This document shows positions 8,971 through 17,459 of a DNA stretch of 42,805 nucleotides, piece by piece. The notes under the pieces were generated by a model that saw only the letters and a program-made list of their open reading frames with translations, had not been told where the DNA came from and did no database searches. Source of the stretch: Bacteroidota bacterium. GTDB taxonomy: Bacteria; Bacteroidota; Bacteroidia; Chitinophagales; Chitinophagaceae. The translations under genes were made by a program, and so were the position numbers. The DNA is taken from positions 1 to 42,805 of the forward strand of contig JABDEZ010000012.1 of the NCBI GenBank assembly GCA_013286835.1, in the 5' to 3' direction. Every line of letters starts with the position of its first letter. The first letter of the stretch is position 1.

Positions 8971-10492
8971 GTAGTATATCAGATTGTTGCCGGCGCATCA
9001 TAAGCGCATAAGCATTGTTAAAGCCAATAGGTTTCAGCCATTTCAAATTGTATTTTTCTTTAAAACCATTCGCTACAAAATCGTACACATTATTTTTATT
9101 ACCAGACAGTTTTTCAACTGTATCTTCTCTCGTTTGTAAAATCACTAATAAACCCGTGCCTGTATATTCAGGATACATATCTATCTGGTTATTCCGTATG
9201 GCTTCAAAGCAAATTTTTGTTCCACCCAGCCCGGTTTTATTTACTACGTCAATATGCGTGTACCCCCGTATCAGCATAGCATACATCTGCCCAAGTATAT
9301 ATTGCTCCGTAAATATCTTCGATCCTATCCTCACTGTACCCTGCCCCCCGATCTGTGGTTCATGCCACAAATTATGAACCAAAAGAAAATCTTTAGCAAT
9401 TTTTTCCGGGCTCTGCTTCAGGTAATCTGCACGGTAGTTAAGGTCTGTCATTACAGAATCAGTTATAGTTCCTGCCAGCATGTTCAGCACTCTTTCCAGT
9501 TCAGGATATTGTTTAAGTACGTCCATCCGCACAACTGGAGCTGCATAATAAGGTGGAAAGATACCCTTGTCGTCCACAAGTGTAACCAGGTCATAGGCTT
9601 TCAGTCTCCCGTCTGTACTATACCCGCTGATCACATCTATCTTCTTTTCATAGGCCGCTTTATACATCACAGCGTCACTTACCACAACAGTGCGCATGTT
9701 AAGGTGATATTTGTTTTTCAGCCCCAGGTAACCGTCGGTACGTCCCATAAATTCAGGAGTAAACCCGGCAAGCAGCTTGCTGCCCGTTTCCTGTGGTATC
9801 AGGTAAAATGAAGAAAGGATAAGAACTATAGCTGGGAAAACAACCATACTCAGCTTCCATTTCTTAAAGTTCAAATGCTGGACCTTCGACAAGATAAAAT
9901 CAAATAATATAGCTAGCAATGCAGCGGGTATGGCGCCGGCAAGCAGCATGTTGGTATTATTTAATGCTATTCCACCAAATATAAATTCTCCCAGCCCGCC
10001 TGCACCAATGTATGCCGCAAGAGTAGCAACGCCTACATTTATAACTGTTGCAGTTCTTATCCCCGCCAGTATCACCGGCATTGCAAGCGGTATCTCTATT
10101 TTAAACAATAGCTGGCTATAGCTCATACCCATGCCCGTGGCAGCTTCTTTTATCGCGCTATCCACTTCGGTTATCCCGGTATAGGTGTTCCGGATAATGG
10201 GCAATAGTGCGTACAGGAAAAGTGCAACAATTGCAGGTACAGGGCCTATGCCTAAAAGAGGTATCATAAAGCCCAACAGTGCTATACTCGGTATGGTCTG
10301 CAGCACATTAGCAAACCCCAAAACAAAACCTGAAAAACTATTTCTGCGTGCTATAAAGATACCCAGCGGCAACCCAATGAGTATAGAGAAAAATAAAGAA
10401 ATAAAGGTGAGCCCTATATGCGTAAGGGTTTGCTCCAGCAATTTATCAGATTGTTGGACAGCAAAACTCCATAACGATTGGGTTTCCGGCAT
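8927..10492 (-). CDS. ABC permease fused to a circularly permuted binding domain (EgtU/OpuB-like)
   Basis: A 521-residue inner-membrane protein. Residues 1-206 are a ProW/OpuBB-like permease with several TM helices and the EAA-loop region EAATGMGMSYSQLLFKIEIP; TM 213-232 follows. Residues 238-521 are an OpuAC-type betaine/choline-like binding domain, but in permuted order. The half normally at the C-terminus (EFMGRTDGYLGL at 247-258, STDGRL, DDKGIFPPYYAAPVVR, LNYRAD) comes first. The half normally at the N-terminus (GTVRIGSKIFTEQYILG at 385-401, GLGGT, MYPEYTGT, GFNNAYAL) comes second. The protein ends TDLRNKLEE, exactly where the usual order would continue into the first half. The family imports betaine, choline or carnitine, and the permease/SBP fusion EgtU imports ergothioneine. 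Lying directly upstream of egtB and egtD, ergothioneine or a precursor is my preferred substrate (inference). Five bases separate it from the ATPase gene. Confidence 0.88.
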   Translation of the reverse strand: MPETQSLWSFAVQQSDKLLEQTLTHIGLTFISLFFSILIGLPLGIFIARRNSFSGFVLGFANVLQTIPSIALLGFMIPLLGIGPVPAIVALFLYALLPIIRNTYTGITEVDSAIKEAATGMGMSYSQLLFKIEIPLAMPVILAGIRTATVINVGVATLAAYIGAGGLGEFIFGGIALNNTNMLLAGAIPAALLAILFDFILSKVQHLNFKKWKLSMVVFPAIVLILSSFYLIPQETGSKLLAGFTPEFMGRTDGYLGLKNKYHLNMRTVVVSDAVMYKAAYEKKIDVISGYSTDGRLKAYDLVTLVDDKGIFPPYYAAPVVRMDVLKQYPELERVLNMLAGTITDSVMTDLNYRADYLKQSPEKIAKDFLLVHNLWHEPQIGGQGTVRIGSKIFTEQYILGQMYAMLIRGYTHIDVVNKTGLGGTKICFEAIRNNQIDMYPEYTGTGLLVILQTREDTVEKLSGNKNNVYDFVANGFKEKYNLKWLKPIGFNNAYALMMRRQQSDILHVRTITDLRNKLEE

Positions 10493-10497
10493 TAATA

Positions 10498-11454
10498 CTA
10501 TTTCTGTTTATAAATATGGTAAGCTTGCATTAGCATGCCCCATGTTACATTTTTTACCACACCTTGTTCGGTCAGCGCAAGCACTGCATCTTTTTCCTCG
10601 GCACCATCCAAAAGCTGCATTGCCACCCAAAGAGTGTCTTCCAGGCTTATTTTCAACATCGCCCTTTCCTGGCTGCTGCTTTCTACAAATGACCAAAGTT
10701 CTGCCAGTTTTATGGTCTGGAAAGTGAGTTGCAATCTCTGGTCATCCAGAAAGTTCCGCACAAAATTATTTGCTGGTTTGTTCAAAAGATCGCGGGCTGT
10801 CCCTATTTGCATGATCTTGCCCTTATCCATCAGGCATATACGGTCTCCCAGCTCAAAGGCTTCCTGCACATCATGTGTCACCATGATAATGGTTTTCTTT
10901 TTAAACTCGTCCAGTTCTTTAAATTCCTTTCTTATAGCTGTTCGGGTCACGGTGTCCAACGCACCAAACGGCTCATCCATCAGCAATAATGGCGGCTGTG
11001 CTGCCAGGGCTCGCGCTATATTTACCCGCTGTTGCTGGCCTCCGCTTAGCTGTGCAGGATAGGTATTTCTGTATTTTTCAGGATCCAGGTGCAGTTTCAC
11101 CAATAGTTCTGTTACCCGTTTATCAGTATCGGCCTTACTCCACTTCAGCAAACCCGGTATGGTCGCTATATTTTCTGCAACTGTATAATGCGGAAACAAA
11201 CTATTGTGCTGTAACACATAACCTATACCCTGCCTCAGTTGCATGGCTGGTTGGCCTGCTACATCCTTGCCATTCACTTTCACGCAACCAGCTGTGGGTG
11301 TAATAAGCTTGTTGATCATCTTTAGTGTAGTGGTCTTACCGCAACCACTGGTGCCCAGCAATACCAGGTTCTCCCCTTCAGCAACCGTAAATGAAATGTC
11401 ATCTACAGCTACTGTATTACCAAAGCGTTGGGTTACCTGTTCCACATCAACCAT
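10498..11454 (-). CDS. ABC transporter ATPase, EgtV/OpuCA/ProV-like
   Basis: A 318-residue ATPase energising the fusion permease encoded 5 bases downstream. Visible motifs: Walker A GTSGCGKT at 34-41, signature LSGGQQQRVNIARALA, Walker B LLLMDEPFGALD and H-loop MVTHD. This order is typical of the glycine-betaine-type importers. The last 80 residues are a degenerate CBS-like tail (ISLEDTLWVAMQLLDG) rather than a full pair of CBS domains. The ATG overlaps the stop of the upstream reductase in a TAATG junction, so translation is probably coupled. The substrate cannot be read from the ATPase; genome context points to ergothioneine. Confidence 0.9.
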   Translation of the reverse strand: MVDVEQVTQRFGNTVAVDDISFTVAEGENLVLLGTSGCGKTTTLKMINKLITPTAGCVKVNGKDVAGQPAMQLRQGIGYVLQHNSLFPHYTVAENIATIPGLLKWSKADTDKRVTELLVKLHLDPEKYRNTYPAQLSGGQQQRVNIARALAAQPPLLLMDEPFGALDTVTRTAIRKEFKELDEFKKKTIIMVTHDVQEAFELGDRICLMDKGKIMQIGTARDLLNKPANNFVRNFLDDQRLQLTFQTIKLAELWSFVESSSQERAMLKISLEDTLWVAMQLLDGAEEKDAVLALTEQGVVKNVTWGMLMQAYHIYKQK

Positions 11455-12842
11455 TAGCCCTGTTTATCCAATGTCATAAATAAATTATTCAGCGATTCGG
11501 CAAAGGTAGGGTGTGCAAAAATGTTTTCCCTTATAACATCATAACCAATACCGCCCATCATTGCCATTTGCAATACACTCATTATTTCTCCTCCCTGCTC
11601 ACCAAGTATAGCAACGCCAAGTATTTGCTTGGTATCAGCATCTACAACAGCCTTCATTAATCCTTTTGTTTCCCCGGTTTCTATACCCCTGGCTACATGG
11701 CTCATGGGCAGTATTGCCACTTTTATATTCAGTCCTTTTTTGCGGGCTTCTCTTTCTGTCATCCCAACCCTGCCCAGTTCCGGGTCAGTAAACATACAGT
11801 AAGGCACCTGTCGTCCGGCAATGCTTATATCCTTACCGTCCAGTATATTCTTACATACCACTATATAATCGTTGTAAGAAATATGGGTAAAAGCAGGGCC
11901 TCCCTTCACATCTCCAAGAGCATATACACCATCAACAGCTGTTTCCAGCTTATCGTTTACCTGTATATATCCTTTTTTGTCAATAGCTATTTTAGTATGT
12001 TCCAGCCCAAGGCCGGCAGTATTGGGTGTACGCCCCGCCCCTATTAGTACATGCGTACAATCCATCTCAATGTCCTTATCTGTTAATTTTATACTAGCCC
12101 GCAGCCCTTTATCAATTTTCTTTATTTCTTTTATTTCCGCACTTGTATGTATGGCTATATCTTCTTCAGTAAATATCTTCAATATCTCACGGGCTATGTC
12201 TTCATCCTCCTTTACCAATAGCTGTTCTGCATGTTCCAATATGGTTACCTTGCTGCCAAACCTACGATACATTTGTCCAAATTCCATCGCTATATACCCT
12301 GCACCAACTATCAATAGGTGCCCAGGTATTTCTTTCAGTTCCATAAGGGTTTCTGAAGTCAGATAAGGTACTTCTTTAAGCCCTGGTATTGGTGGTATAG
12401 AAGGTGAACAACCGACATTTATGAATATCTTTTCAGCTGTTAATATCTCACTGCCGCCATTATTCAGGTTAACCACTACAATTTTATCATCAGTAAAAGC
12501 TGCTTCACCATATATCAGCTCTATTCCAGGAACAGAGATAAGGCTTTTTTCAGAGCCGTGCCTGAAGCTCGATACCACCTGCGCCTTACGTTCTATAACA
12601 GCGGGCATGTCAACGGTCACGTCGCCCGTACCTATCCCATATTCGTCGCTCCTCCTGGCTTGGTAAGCCATTCTTGCCGAGGCCACCATAGTTTTGGTAG
12701 GGGTGCACCCTACGTTCACACAAGTGCCACCTGGCCATTTTTGTTCTATAATGGCCACCTTCCAGCCAGCTTTAGCCAACCGTCGGGCCAACGGAGTTCC
12801 AGCCTGGCCAGAGCCGATAATTATTGCATCATATTCTTTCAT
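11454..12842 (-). CDS. FAD/NAD(P)-dependent dithiol oxidoreductase, mercuric-reductase-like
   Basis: A 462-residue class I pyridine-nucleotide disulfide oxidoreductase. It has an FAD dinucleotide fold (IIIGSGQAG at 7-15), a redox pair C41/C46 in GGTCVNVGCTPTK, an NAD(P) fold (LIVGAGYIAMEFG), the FAD motif YALGDV and a dimer-interface catalytic motif AHPTFAES near the C-terminus. The family includes mercuric reductase, lipoamide dehydrogenase and glutathione reductase. It lacks the C-terminal vicinal Cys pair and N-terminal NmerA domain of true MerA, and no mer genes are nearby. It overlaps the ABC ATPase gene and is in one operon with egtB and egtD, so a role in reducing ergothioneine disulfide or a related thiol is attractive but unproven. 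Confidence 0.85.
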   Translation of the reverse strand: MKEYDAIIIGSGQAGTPLARRLAKAGWKVAIIEQKWPGGTCVNVGCTPTKTMVASARMAYQARRSDEYGIGTGDVTVDMPAVIERKAQVVSSFRHGSEKSLISVPGIELIYGEAAFTDDKIVVVNLNNGGSEILTAEKIFINVGCSPSIPPIPGLKEVPYLTSETLMELKEIPGHLLIVGAGYIAMEFGQMYRRFGSKVTILEHAEQLLVKEDEDIAREILKIFTEEDIAIHTSAEIKEIKKIDKGLRASIKLTDKDIEMDCTHVLIGAGRTPNTAGLGLEHTKIAIDKKGYIQVNDKLETAVDGVYALGDVKGGPAFTHISYNDYIVVCKNILDGKDISIAGRQVPYCMFTDPELGRVGMTEREARKKGLNIKVAILPMSHVARGIETGETKGLMKAVVDADTKQILGVAILGEQGGEIMSVLQMAMMGGIGYDVIRENIFAHPTFAESLNNLFMTLDKQG

Positions 12843-12853
12843 GGTATTCGTAA

Positions 12854-13135
12854 TTAGCTAACCACTTGTACTCCTTTCCAAAAGGCCACATAATTTTCTA
12901 TATTCTTTGCAGCATCTTTGGGATCTGGATAAAACCATGCCGCGTCCTTATTGTCCTTCCCATCTACATGTAGTGTATAATACGATGCCTCCCCTTTCCA
13001 GGGGCAATGGGTATGGGTATCTGAGGGTTTAAGGAATTCTTCTTTCACTGATCCTTTTGGAAAGTAATGATTATTCTCTACTACAATCGTATCATTACTT
13101 TCTGCAATTACTTCGTCATTCCATACTGCTTTCAT
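12854..13135 (-). CDS. DUF427 family small protein, first gene of the egt-like operon
   Basis: A 93-residue cytosolic protein of the DUF427 family (beta-barrel fold, unknown biochemical role). The recognisable features are the start MKAVWNDEVIAES, the TVVVENNHYFP-like segment (here TIVVENNHYFPKGSV), the CPWKGEASYY core and AWFYPDP. It lies 11 bases upstream of the reductase and appears to be the first gene of the operon. It is divergent from isocitrate dehydrogenase across a 201-bp spacer. A weak -7-like TATTTTTC is present on the minus strand at 13155-13162. Its presence here suggests an accessory role in thiol or redox metabolism, but nothing in the sequence proves that. Confidence 0.88.
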   Translation of the reverse strand: MKAVWNDEVIAESNDTIVVENNHYFPKGSVKEEFLKPSDTHTHCPWKGEASYYTLHVDGKDNKDAAWFYPDPKDAAKNIENYVAFWKGVQVVS

Positions 13136-13241
13136 GATGAGGTGTTTTGTTTACGAAAAATAATATTTTTATATGAAACAGCTAAAAAAATCTTGTTATA
13201 AGACTATAACGTCAAAACTTATCTTTATGTTCTAAACTCAT

Positions 13242-13249
13242 TACTTTTG
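13242..13249 (+). promoter_or_regulatory. -7 box of isocitrate dehydrogenase
   Basis: TACTTTTG is a full match to the Bacteroidota -7 consensus TAnnTTTG, 87 bases before the icd ATG, inside the spacer shared with the divergent operon. No clear -33 TTG was found. Confidence 0.5.
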
Positions 13250-13336
13250 CGCAGTGCAGGCAAAACCATACAATTGAATATTGCATTTGCGCAACTGTAA
13301 TTATAAAACATTAACCTTAAAACAATACACATTTTC

Positions 13337-14566
13337 ATGGCTAAGATTAAAGTAGCAAACCCAGTAGTAGAGCTGGATGGTGATGAGATGACACGTGTGA
13401 TTTGGAAGTATATTAAAGACAAACTGATACTCCCTTACCTCGAAGTCGATATTAAATATTACGACCTCGGCATGGAGTACCGCGATGCGACTAACGACCA
13501 GGTGACCGTAGATGCTGCCAATGCTATAAAACAATATGGTGTGGGTATTAAGTGCGCTACCATCACTCCCGATGAAGCACGCGTAAAAGAATTTAACTTA
13601 AAGCAAATGTGGAAAAGCCCTAATGGCACTATCCGCAACATACTGGATGGTACCGTGTTCCGCGAGCCCATCGTCATCAATAATATCCCTCGCCTGGTAC
13701 CTAACTGGACAGCCCCCATCATGATTGGTCGTCACGCATTCGGCGACCAGTACCGTGCTACCGATATGGTCATCAAGGGCAAAGGTAAGCTTACCATTAA
13801 GTTTGAAGGCGAAGATGGAAAAACTGTAGAGCACGAAGTGTATAACTTCAAGGGCGATGGCGTAGCACTCGCTATGTACAATACCGACGAGTCTATCCGC
13901 GGGTTTGCACATTCCTGCTTCAATATGGCTTTGTCTAAAGGCTGGCCTTTATATTTCTCTTCAAAAAACACCATCCTGAAGAAATATGATGGTCGCTTCA
14001 AAGATATTTTTGAAGAAATATACCAACAGGATTATAAAACCAAATTTGAAGCTGCAGGTTTAACTTACGAACACCGCCTTATTGATGACATGGTAGCCAG
14101 TGCCCTTAAATGGCATGGTAACTTTGTATGGGCTTGTAAGAACTACGATGGTGATGTGCAAAGCGATACTGTGGCACAGGGCTTCGGTTCACTCGGTCTT
14201 ATGACTTCTGTATTGATTACCCCAGATGGTCAGACTATGGAAGCTGAGGCTGCACATGGTACCGTTACCCGCCACTACCGCGAATACCAGAAAGGCAGGC
14301 CAACTTCTACCAACCCAATAGCCTCTATCTTTGCATGGACTCGTGGTTTGGCCTTCCGCGGCAAGCTCGATAATAACCAGGAGCTGATAGACTTCTGCGA
14401 AGCACTGGAACAAGTATGCATAGAAACCGTTGAAAGTGGTAAAATGACCAAGGACCTTGCAGTTTGTGTAAGCGGTAACAGCGTGAGCCATGGTACAGAC
14501 TACCTCTATACCGATGAGTTCCTAGAAGCCCTGGACGAGAATTTAAAGAAGAAACTAAACAAATAG
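13337..14566 (+). CDS. icd: NADP-dependent isocitrate dehydrogenase (homodimeric, eukaryote-like type)
   Basis: A 409-residue cytosolic TCA-cycle enzyme converting isocitrate to 2-oxoglutarate, CO2 and NADPH. It starts [21 protein letters not shown] and contains the substrate-binding segment [19 protein letters not shown] and the metal-binding region [33 protein letters not shown], the NADP-specificity region of type II enzymes, follows. Length matches the family (about 400-415). It is a single-gene unit with its own -7 box and a strong terminator. Confidence 0.96.
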   Translation: MAKIKVANPVVELDGDEMTRVIWKYIKDKLILPYLEVDIKYYDLGMEYRDATNDQVTVDAANAIKQYGVGIKCATITPDEARVKEFNLKQMWKSPNGTIRNILDGTVFREPIVINNIPRLVPNWTAPIMIGRHAFGDQYRATDMVIKGKGKLTIKFEGEDGKTVEHEVYNFKGDGVALAMYNTDESIRGFAHSCFNMALSKGWPLYFSSKNTILKKYDGRFKDIFEEIYQQDYKTKFEAAGLTYEHRLIDDMVASALKWHGNFVWACKNYDGDVQSDTVAQGFGSLGLMTSVLITPDGQTMEAEAAHGTVTRHYREYQKGRPTSTNPIASIFAWTRGLAFRGKLDNNQELIDFCEALEQVCIETVESGKMTKDLAVCVSGNSVSHGTDYLYTDEFLEALDENLKKKLNK

Positions 14567-14586
14567 ATCCAATTAATAAATTACCT

Positions 14587-14614
14587 AAAAGGCCGGACCT
14601 CCATCCGGCCTTTT
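14587..14614 (+). terminator. Terminator after icd
   Basis: A perfect 11-bp stem (AAAAGGCCGGA and its complement) with loop CCTCCA ends in a T-run, 20 bases past the icd stop. The A-tract on the other side could make it bidirectional. Confidence 0.9.
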
Positions 14615-14710
14615 GTACATCTGTCAATTACCGGCATAGGCTGTGAATACTAACATTTCCACAATTCAATTCCTGCCAATTTTAATAATTTGCACCAGAA
14701 AAATTTGTTG

Positions 14711-16288
14711 ATGAAATACCTTTTTACCCTTGCATTCTTCCTGTCTGCACAATTCTTGTTTGCACAACCTGTTACGATCAATACAACACTCGTAAATGTC
14801 GGTTACGATTTTGTTCACAACATCCCTATTGCAGGCACACAATTCAATTTTGATTACGATATCGAGAAATACGATCTCGACACTGCAAAAAATGAGATAC
14901 TAGTAGTGTTAAAAAAGGTAATGACCAACAGAACCATGGGTGGGATCGCATTGATCGACTTGAACACGGGAAAAGTAAAATGGTCTCACAAGTTGATCAG
15001 TTTTGATGTCGTTTTTACAAAAGACATGTACCAGGTCATCACCGAGAACAAAATATACTGTCATCTTCGCGAAAACGATGATTTGCTTTGGGAACGCAAA
15101 ACTGATGAAAAATATTTACTGCCTTCTGCATTCCTTACCTACAAAGATAAAAGCATTAGCCGCATCGACCCCAAAACCGGCGATTTCCTTTGGCAGGAAA
15201 AAAGAAAAATAAATCCCGCAAGCTTCTCAAATGCTGGCTACCTCAACGATTCCACTATTTTATTATCCGCAAGTGGTCTCCATACTTTCAATATCAACAA
15301 TGGTACTGGATGGAATTATGACTTGCGTACTACCGAGAAAGACTATTCAGGACTTATAGTTGGAAATATATTGGGCGTAGCTTTTGGTGTATTTACCGGA
15401 TTTTACATAATTTCCTTAGGCGGTCCGCAAATCTACCATAGTGGTTCAGGTACCCTGTTCGATTCAAGCAATATTTATACAACATCCCGGGATGAACTGA
15501 TTTGCCTCAACACAAAAGGCGAAAAGCAATGGGGTATAAACTATAATACTTATATACCTTTTTGTAAAGATAATAATGGTATGGGCGATGACGATAAAAA
15601 TGCCAATAACTGTAGCCGTGTCAACATCGGCATTTCGGTAATTTACAAGCGCCCAAATACTACAGTTCTGTTCGCAAAGGGCTTTATTTATAAGGGGGTC
15701 AAACAAACAAAAGTACGTACCAGCAAAGCTTTTCTTGCCGGTTACAACGATACTGGCAAAACCATTTTCTACACATCGTTAGGAGAGGAGCAGTTTATTA
15801 CCGAAACCGAAACTTATGGTGATACATTGATGATAGCCTACAAAGACAGCATGGCTTTATATAGTTTGGCTACTGGTGGCAAATTAGCTGCAGCAAATTA
15901 CCAGGCACTGGGTGTTAAAACGTTCGGGCAGCCTTTTGTAGCCCGTAACTACTTTACGCTAAATCCTGATAGCAGTTATACCCCTCTTACACAGACATAT
16001 CCCGGTTATTACTTCGGCGCAGCAAAAGACGAAACCCAAGCGGTTGGTGTGGATCCGTTTGCACAAAAAACGCAACTTGTAAAAAAGACAGATTTAAAAT
16101 ATCAAGTAGCACAGGTATCAGACTGGCACTATTTGTCTGCGGGTGGCTATAATGCTATAGTTGTTCAAAACAAAAAGAAAATTGCCACCATCACCTTGGG
16201 ACCAAAGGCCCAGTTTTACCAAGGTAATATCATGTGTGCAGATGACCACCAGCTTACTGTCATTAATAAAGAACCGATGCCCCACTAA
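14711..16288 (+). CDS. Secreted PQQ-like beta-propeller protein
   Basis: A 525-residue protein from the ATG at 14711, with a signal peptide MKYLFTLAFFLSAQFLFAQ. I prefer this start to an in-frame TTG 21 bases upstream because it puts the signal peptide at the terminus. The body contains repeats of the quinoprotein type, such as GGIALIDLNTGKVKWSHK, ISRIDPKTGDFLWQEK and DELICLNTKGEKQW, in which an aromatic residue closes each blade. These are typical of pyrrolo-quinoline-quinone-like propellers and do not need a cofactor. A hydrophobic Gly-rich stretch at about residues 218-245 (LIVGNILGVAFGVFTGF) is odd for a propeller and could be a membrane hairpin. Substrate and partner are unknown. It is monocistronic, between icd and the exosortase pair. 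Confidence 0.82.
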   Translation: MKYLFTLAFFLSAQFLFAQPVTINTTLVNVGYDFVHNIPIAGTQFNFDYDIEKYDLDTAKNEILVVLKKVMTNRTMGGIALIDLNTGKVKWSHKLISFDVVFTKDMYQVITENKIYCHLRENDDLLWERKTDEKYLLPSAFLTYKDKSISRIDPKTGDFLWQEKRKINPASFSNAGYLNDSTILLSASGLHTFNINNGTGWNYDLRTTEKDYSGLIVGNILGVAFGVFTGFYIISLGGPQIYHSGSGTLFDSSNIYTTSRDELICLNTKGEKQWGINYNTYIPFCKDNNGMGDDDKNANNCSRVNIGISVIYKRPNTTVLFAKGFIYKGVKQTKVRTSKAFLAGYNDTGKTIFYTSLGEEQFITETETYGDTLMIAYKDSMALYSLATGGKLAAANYQALGVKTFGQPFVARNYFTLNPDSSYTPLTQTYPGYYFGAAKDETQAVGVDPFAQKTQLVKKTDLKYQVAQVSDWHYLSAGGYNAIVVQNKKKIATITLGPKAQFYQGNIMCADDHQLTVINKEPMPH

Positions 16289-16328
16289 TGAGCATATCAG
16301 CCATTGTGTTATTCTTTTTACATCGCGA

Positions 16329-16361
16329 TTGCATCAGTTATCAAGGTTAGGTATATATTTG
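16329..16361 (+). promoter_or_regulatory. Promoter of the exosortase pair
   Basis: TTG at 16329-16331 and TATATTTG at 16354-16361 fit the -33 and -7 elements of Bacteroidota promoters, with a 22-base spacing slightly longer than usual. The expected transcript start is about 60 bases before the ATG at 16426. Confidence 0.5.
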
Positions 16362-16425
16362 TGGAAGTAATTTTTATTAGCTTGATGCGGTCATTAGTCA
16401 TTAAAAACATACCTGGCAGCTTACC

Positions 16426-16962
16426 ATGAACTTGATATCCCAGGTAAAGAAAACATATTACGACCTACCACTAAATCTCAGGCGTTTCCTGGTGCGTGCT
16501 TCAATTCTATTTATAGCATGGGAGCTGCTCTACAACCTGTTACTAAAACCCATTGGTATCCCAGACGATCAGCTTACCCACTTTGTTGTTATTTATACTT
16601 ATAAGCTGCTTACCCTTTTCTATAGCAACGTTACCTACAGCGGCGCATCTATTTATATGAGTGGCAAGCTGGCTATAATTATAGCTCCTGCCTGCAACGC
16701 TCTTGAGTTGTTGGTGCTATATGTGGGCTTCCTGCTCTGCATCCCCACTACCCCCAAGCGTTTCTGGTTGTTTACCATTGGTGGGCTGGCATTGGTGGTA
16801 GTACTCAACATTTTAAGGTGTGCAGCCCTCGCAGTGCTGTTTTATAACAACCACCCCATTGCAGATTTTGCGCACCACTACCTGTTCAAGATCTTTATTT
16901 ACGGGGTCATCTTCTACCTGTGGATTCTCTACAGCAAAAAGTATATGCAAAATGCGGCGTAA
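16426..16962 (+). CDS. Exosortase-family membrane transpeptidase (Xrt)
   Basis: A 178-residue polytopic inner-membrane protein. Exosortases and archaeosortases cut C-terminal sorting tails (PEP-CTERM and related) and transfer the protein to an acceptor. The family catalytic triad is visible: C90 in APACNALEL, R131 in LNILRCAAL and H150/H151 in FAHHYLFKIF. Membrane segments lie at about 25-40, 52-67, 82-106, 112-140 and 152-172. The length fits the short Bacteroidota branches (XrtF/XrtX/XrtY-like); I cannot assign the subtype by eye. The next gene overlaps by 11 bases. A candidate substrate is encoded at 36429-36647. Confidence 0.85.
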   Translation: MNLISQVKKTYYDLPLNLRRFLVRASILFIAWELLYNLLLKPIGIPDDQLTHFVVIYTYKLLTLFYSNVTYSGASIYMSGKLAIIIAPACNALELLVLYVGFLLCIPTTPKRFWLFTIGGLALVVVLNILRCAALAVLFYNNHPIADFAHHYLFKIFIYGVIFYLWILYSKKYMQNAA

Positions 16963-17371
16963 TTGGGTTTCATTACTGTGTGTTTTTGCCATCATAGCCA
17001 TCAGCTGGATAGATAGCCAATACTTTAACGATGTTGTGGGCATGGCCGATACAAAAAGGAAAGTATTTCATATACTGTTCCTGGCATTGGTAATGGGCAT
17101 AGGTTACATCCCTTTTGCTGTCAACAATATTAAGTGGACACGCCAGCTTTGGATCTTTAGTTACACTCTTGTATTCGCTATTATCCTGGCAACCGGCGCG
17201 CTCAACAAGGTATTCCATTTCAGCACCGGTTTTATGGACGAAATATTTCTCCTCAGAATATGGTTTTGCAGCCCGCTGCCGTTTATGGCCATATTTGTGC
17301 TGTCAAAACTAAAGGGTATGGTGAATACTGAGAATAAACAAGCACCCACAAATTCTGATATAGATGCATAG
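16952..17371 (+). CDS. Small exosortase-associated membrane protein
   Basis: A 139-residue protein from the ATG at 16952, which overlaps the exosortase stop. It has four predicted membrane segments (about 5-20, 38-56, 67-88 and 104-124) and a short acidic cytosolic tail. Bacteroidota exosortases of the XrtF/XrtX type are regularly followed by a membrane protein of about 140 residues encoded next door, and this gene has that size, position and topology. I do not recognise conserved catalytic residues. It is probably co-translated with the exosortase and a partner in the sorting complex (inference). Confidence 0.75.
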   Translation: MRRNWVSLLCVFAIIAISWIDSQYFNDVVGMADTKRKVFHILFLALVMGIGYIPFAVNNIKWTRQLWIFSYTLVFAIILATGALNKVFHFSTGFMDEIFLLRIWFCSPLPFMAIFVLSKLKGMVNTENKQAPTNSDIDA

Positions 17372-17404
17372 CCGCAGATAATTTATTATTCTTAAGCAAT
17401 ACTG

Positions 17405-17412
17405 TACCTTCG
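17405..17412 (+). promoter_or_regulatory. Possible -7 box of ftsY
   Basis: TACCTTCG, seven of eight matches to TAnnTTTG, 47 bases before the ftsY ATG. Confidence 0.35.
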
Positions 17413-17459
17413 CGCAATTATTCTTTATAATACCATTACAATAACCGTCGCTTACAATT

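Noticed and set aside
8927-11454. Plain osmoprotectant (glycine betaine) transporter
   Set aside because: The motifs allow it, but the tight operon with egtB and egtD makes ergothioneine or a precursor more likely; kept as the alternative.
11454-12842. Mercuric reductase (merA) call
   Set aside because: No NmerA domain, no C-terminal vicinal Cys pair and no mer genes nearby; only general family similarity.
14690-14710. Upstream TTG start for the beta-propeller protein
   Set aside because: It would put seven extra residues before a well-formed signal peptide; the ATG at 14711 is better.
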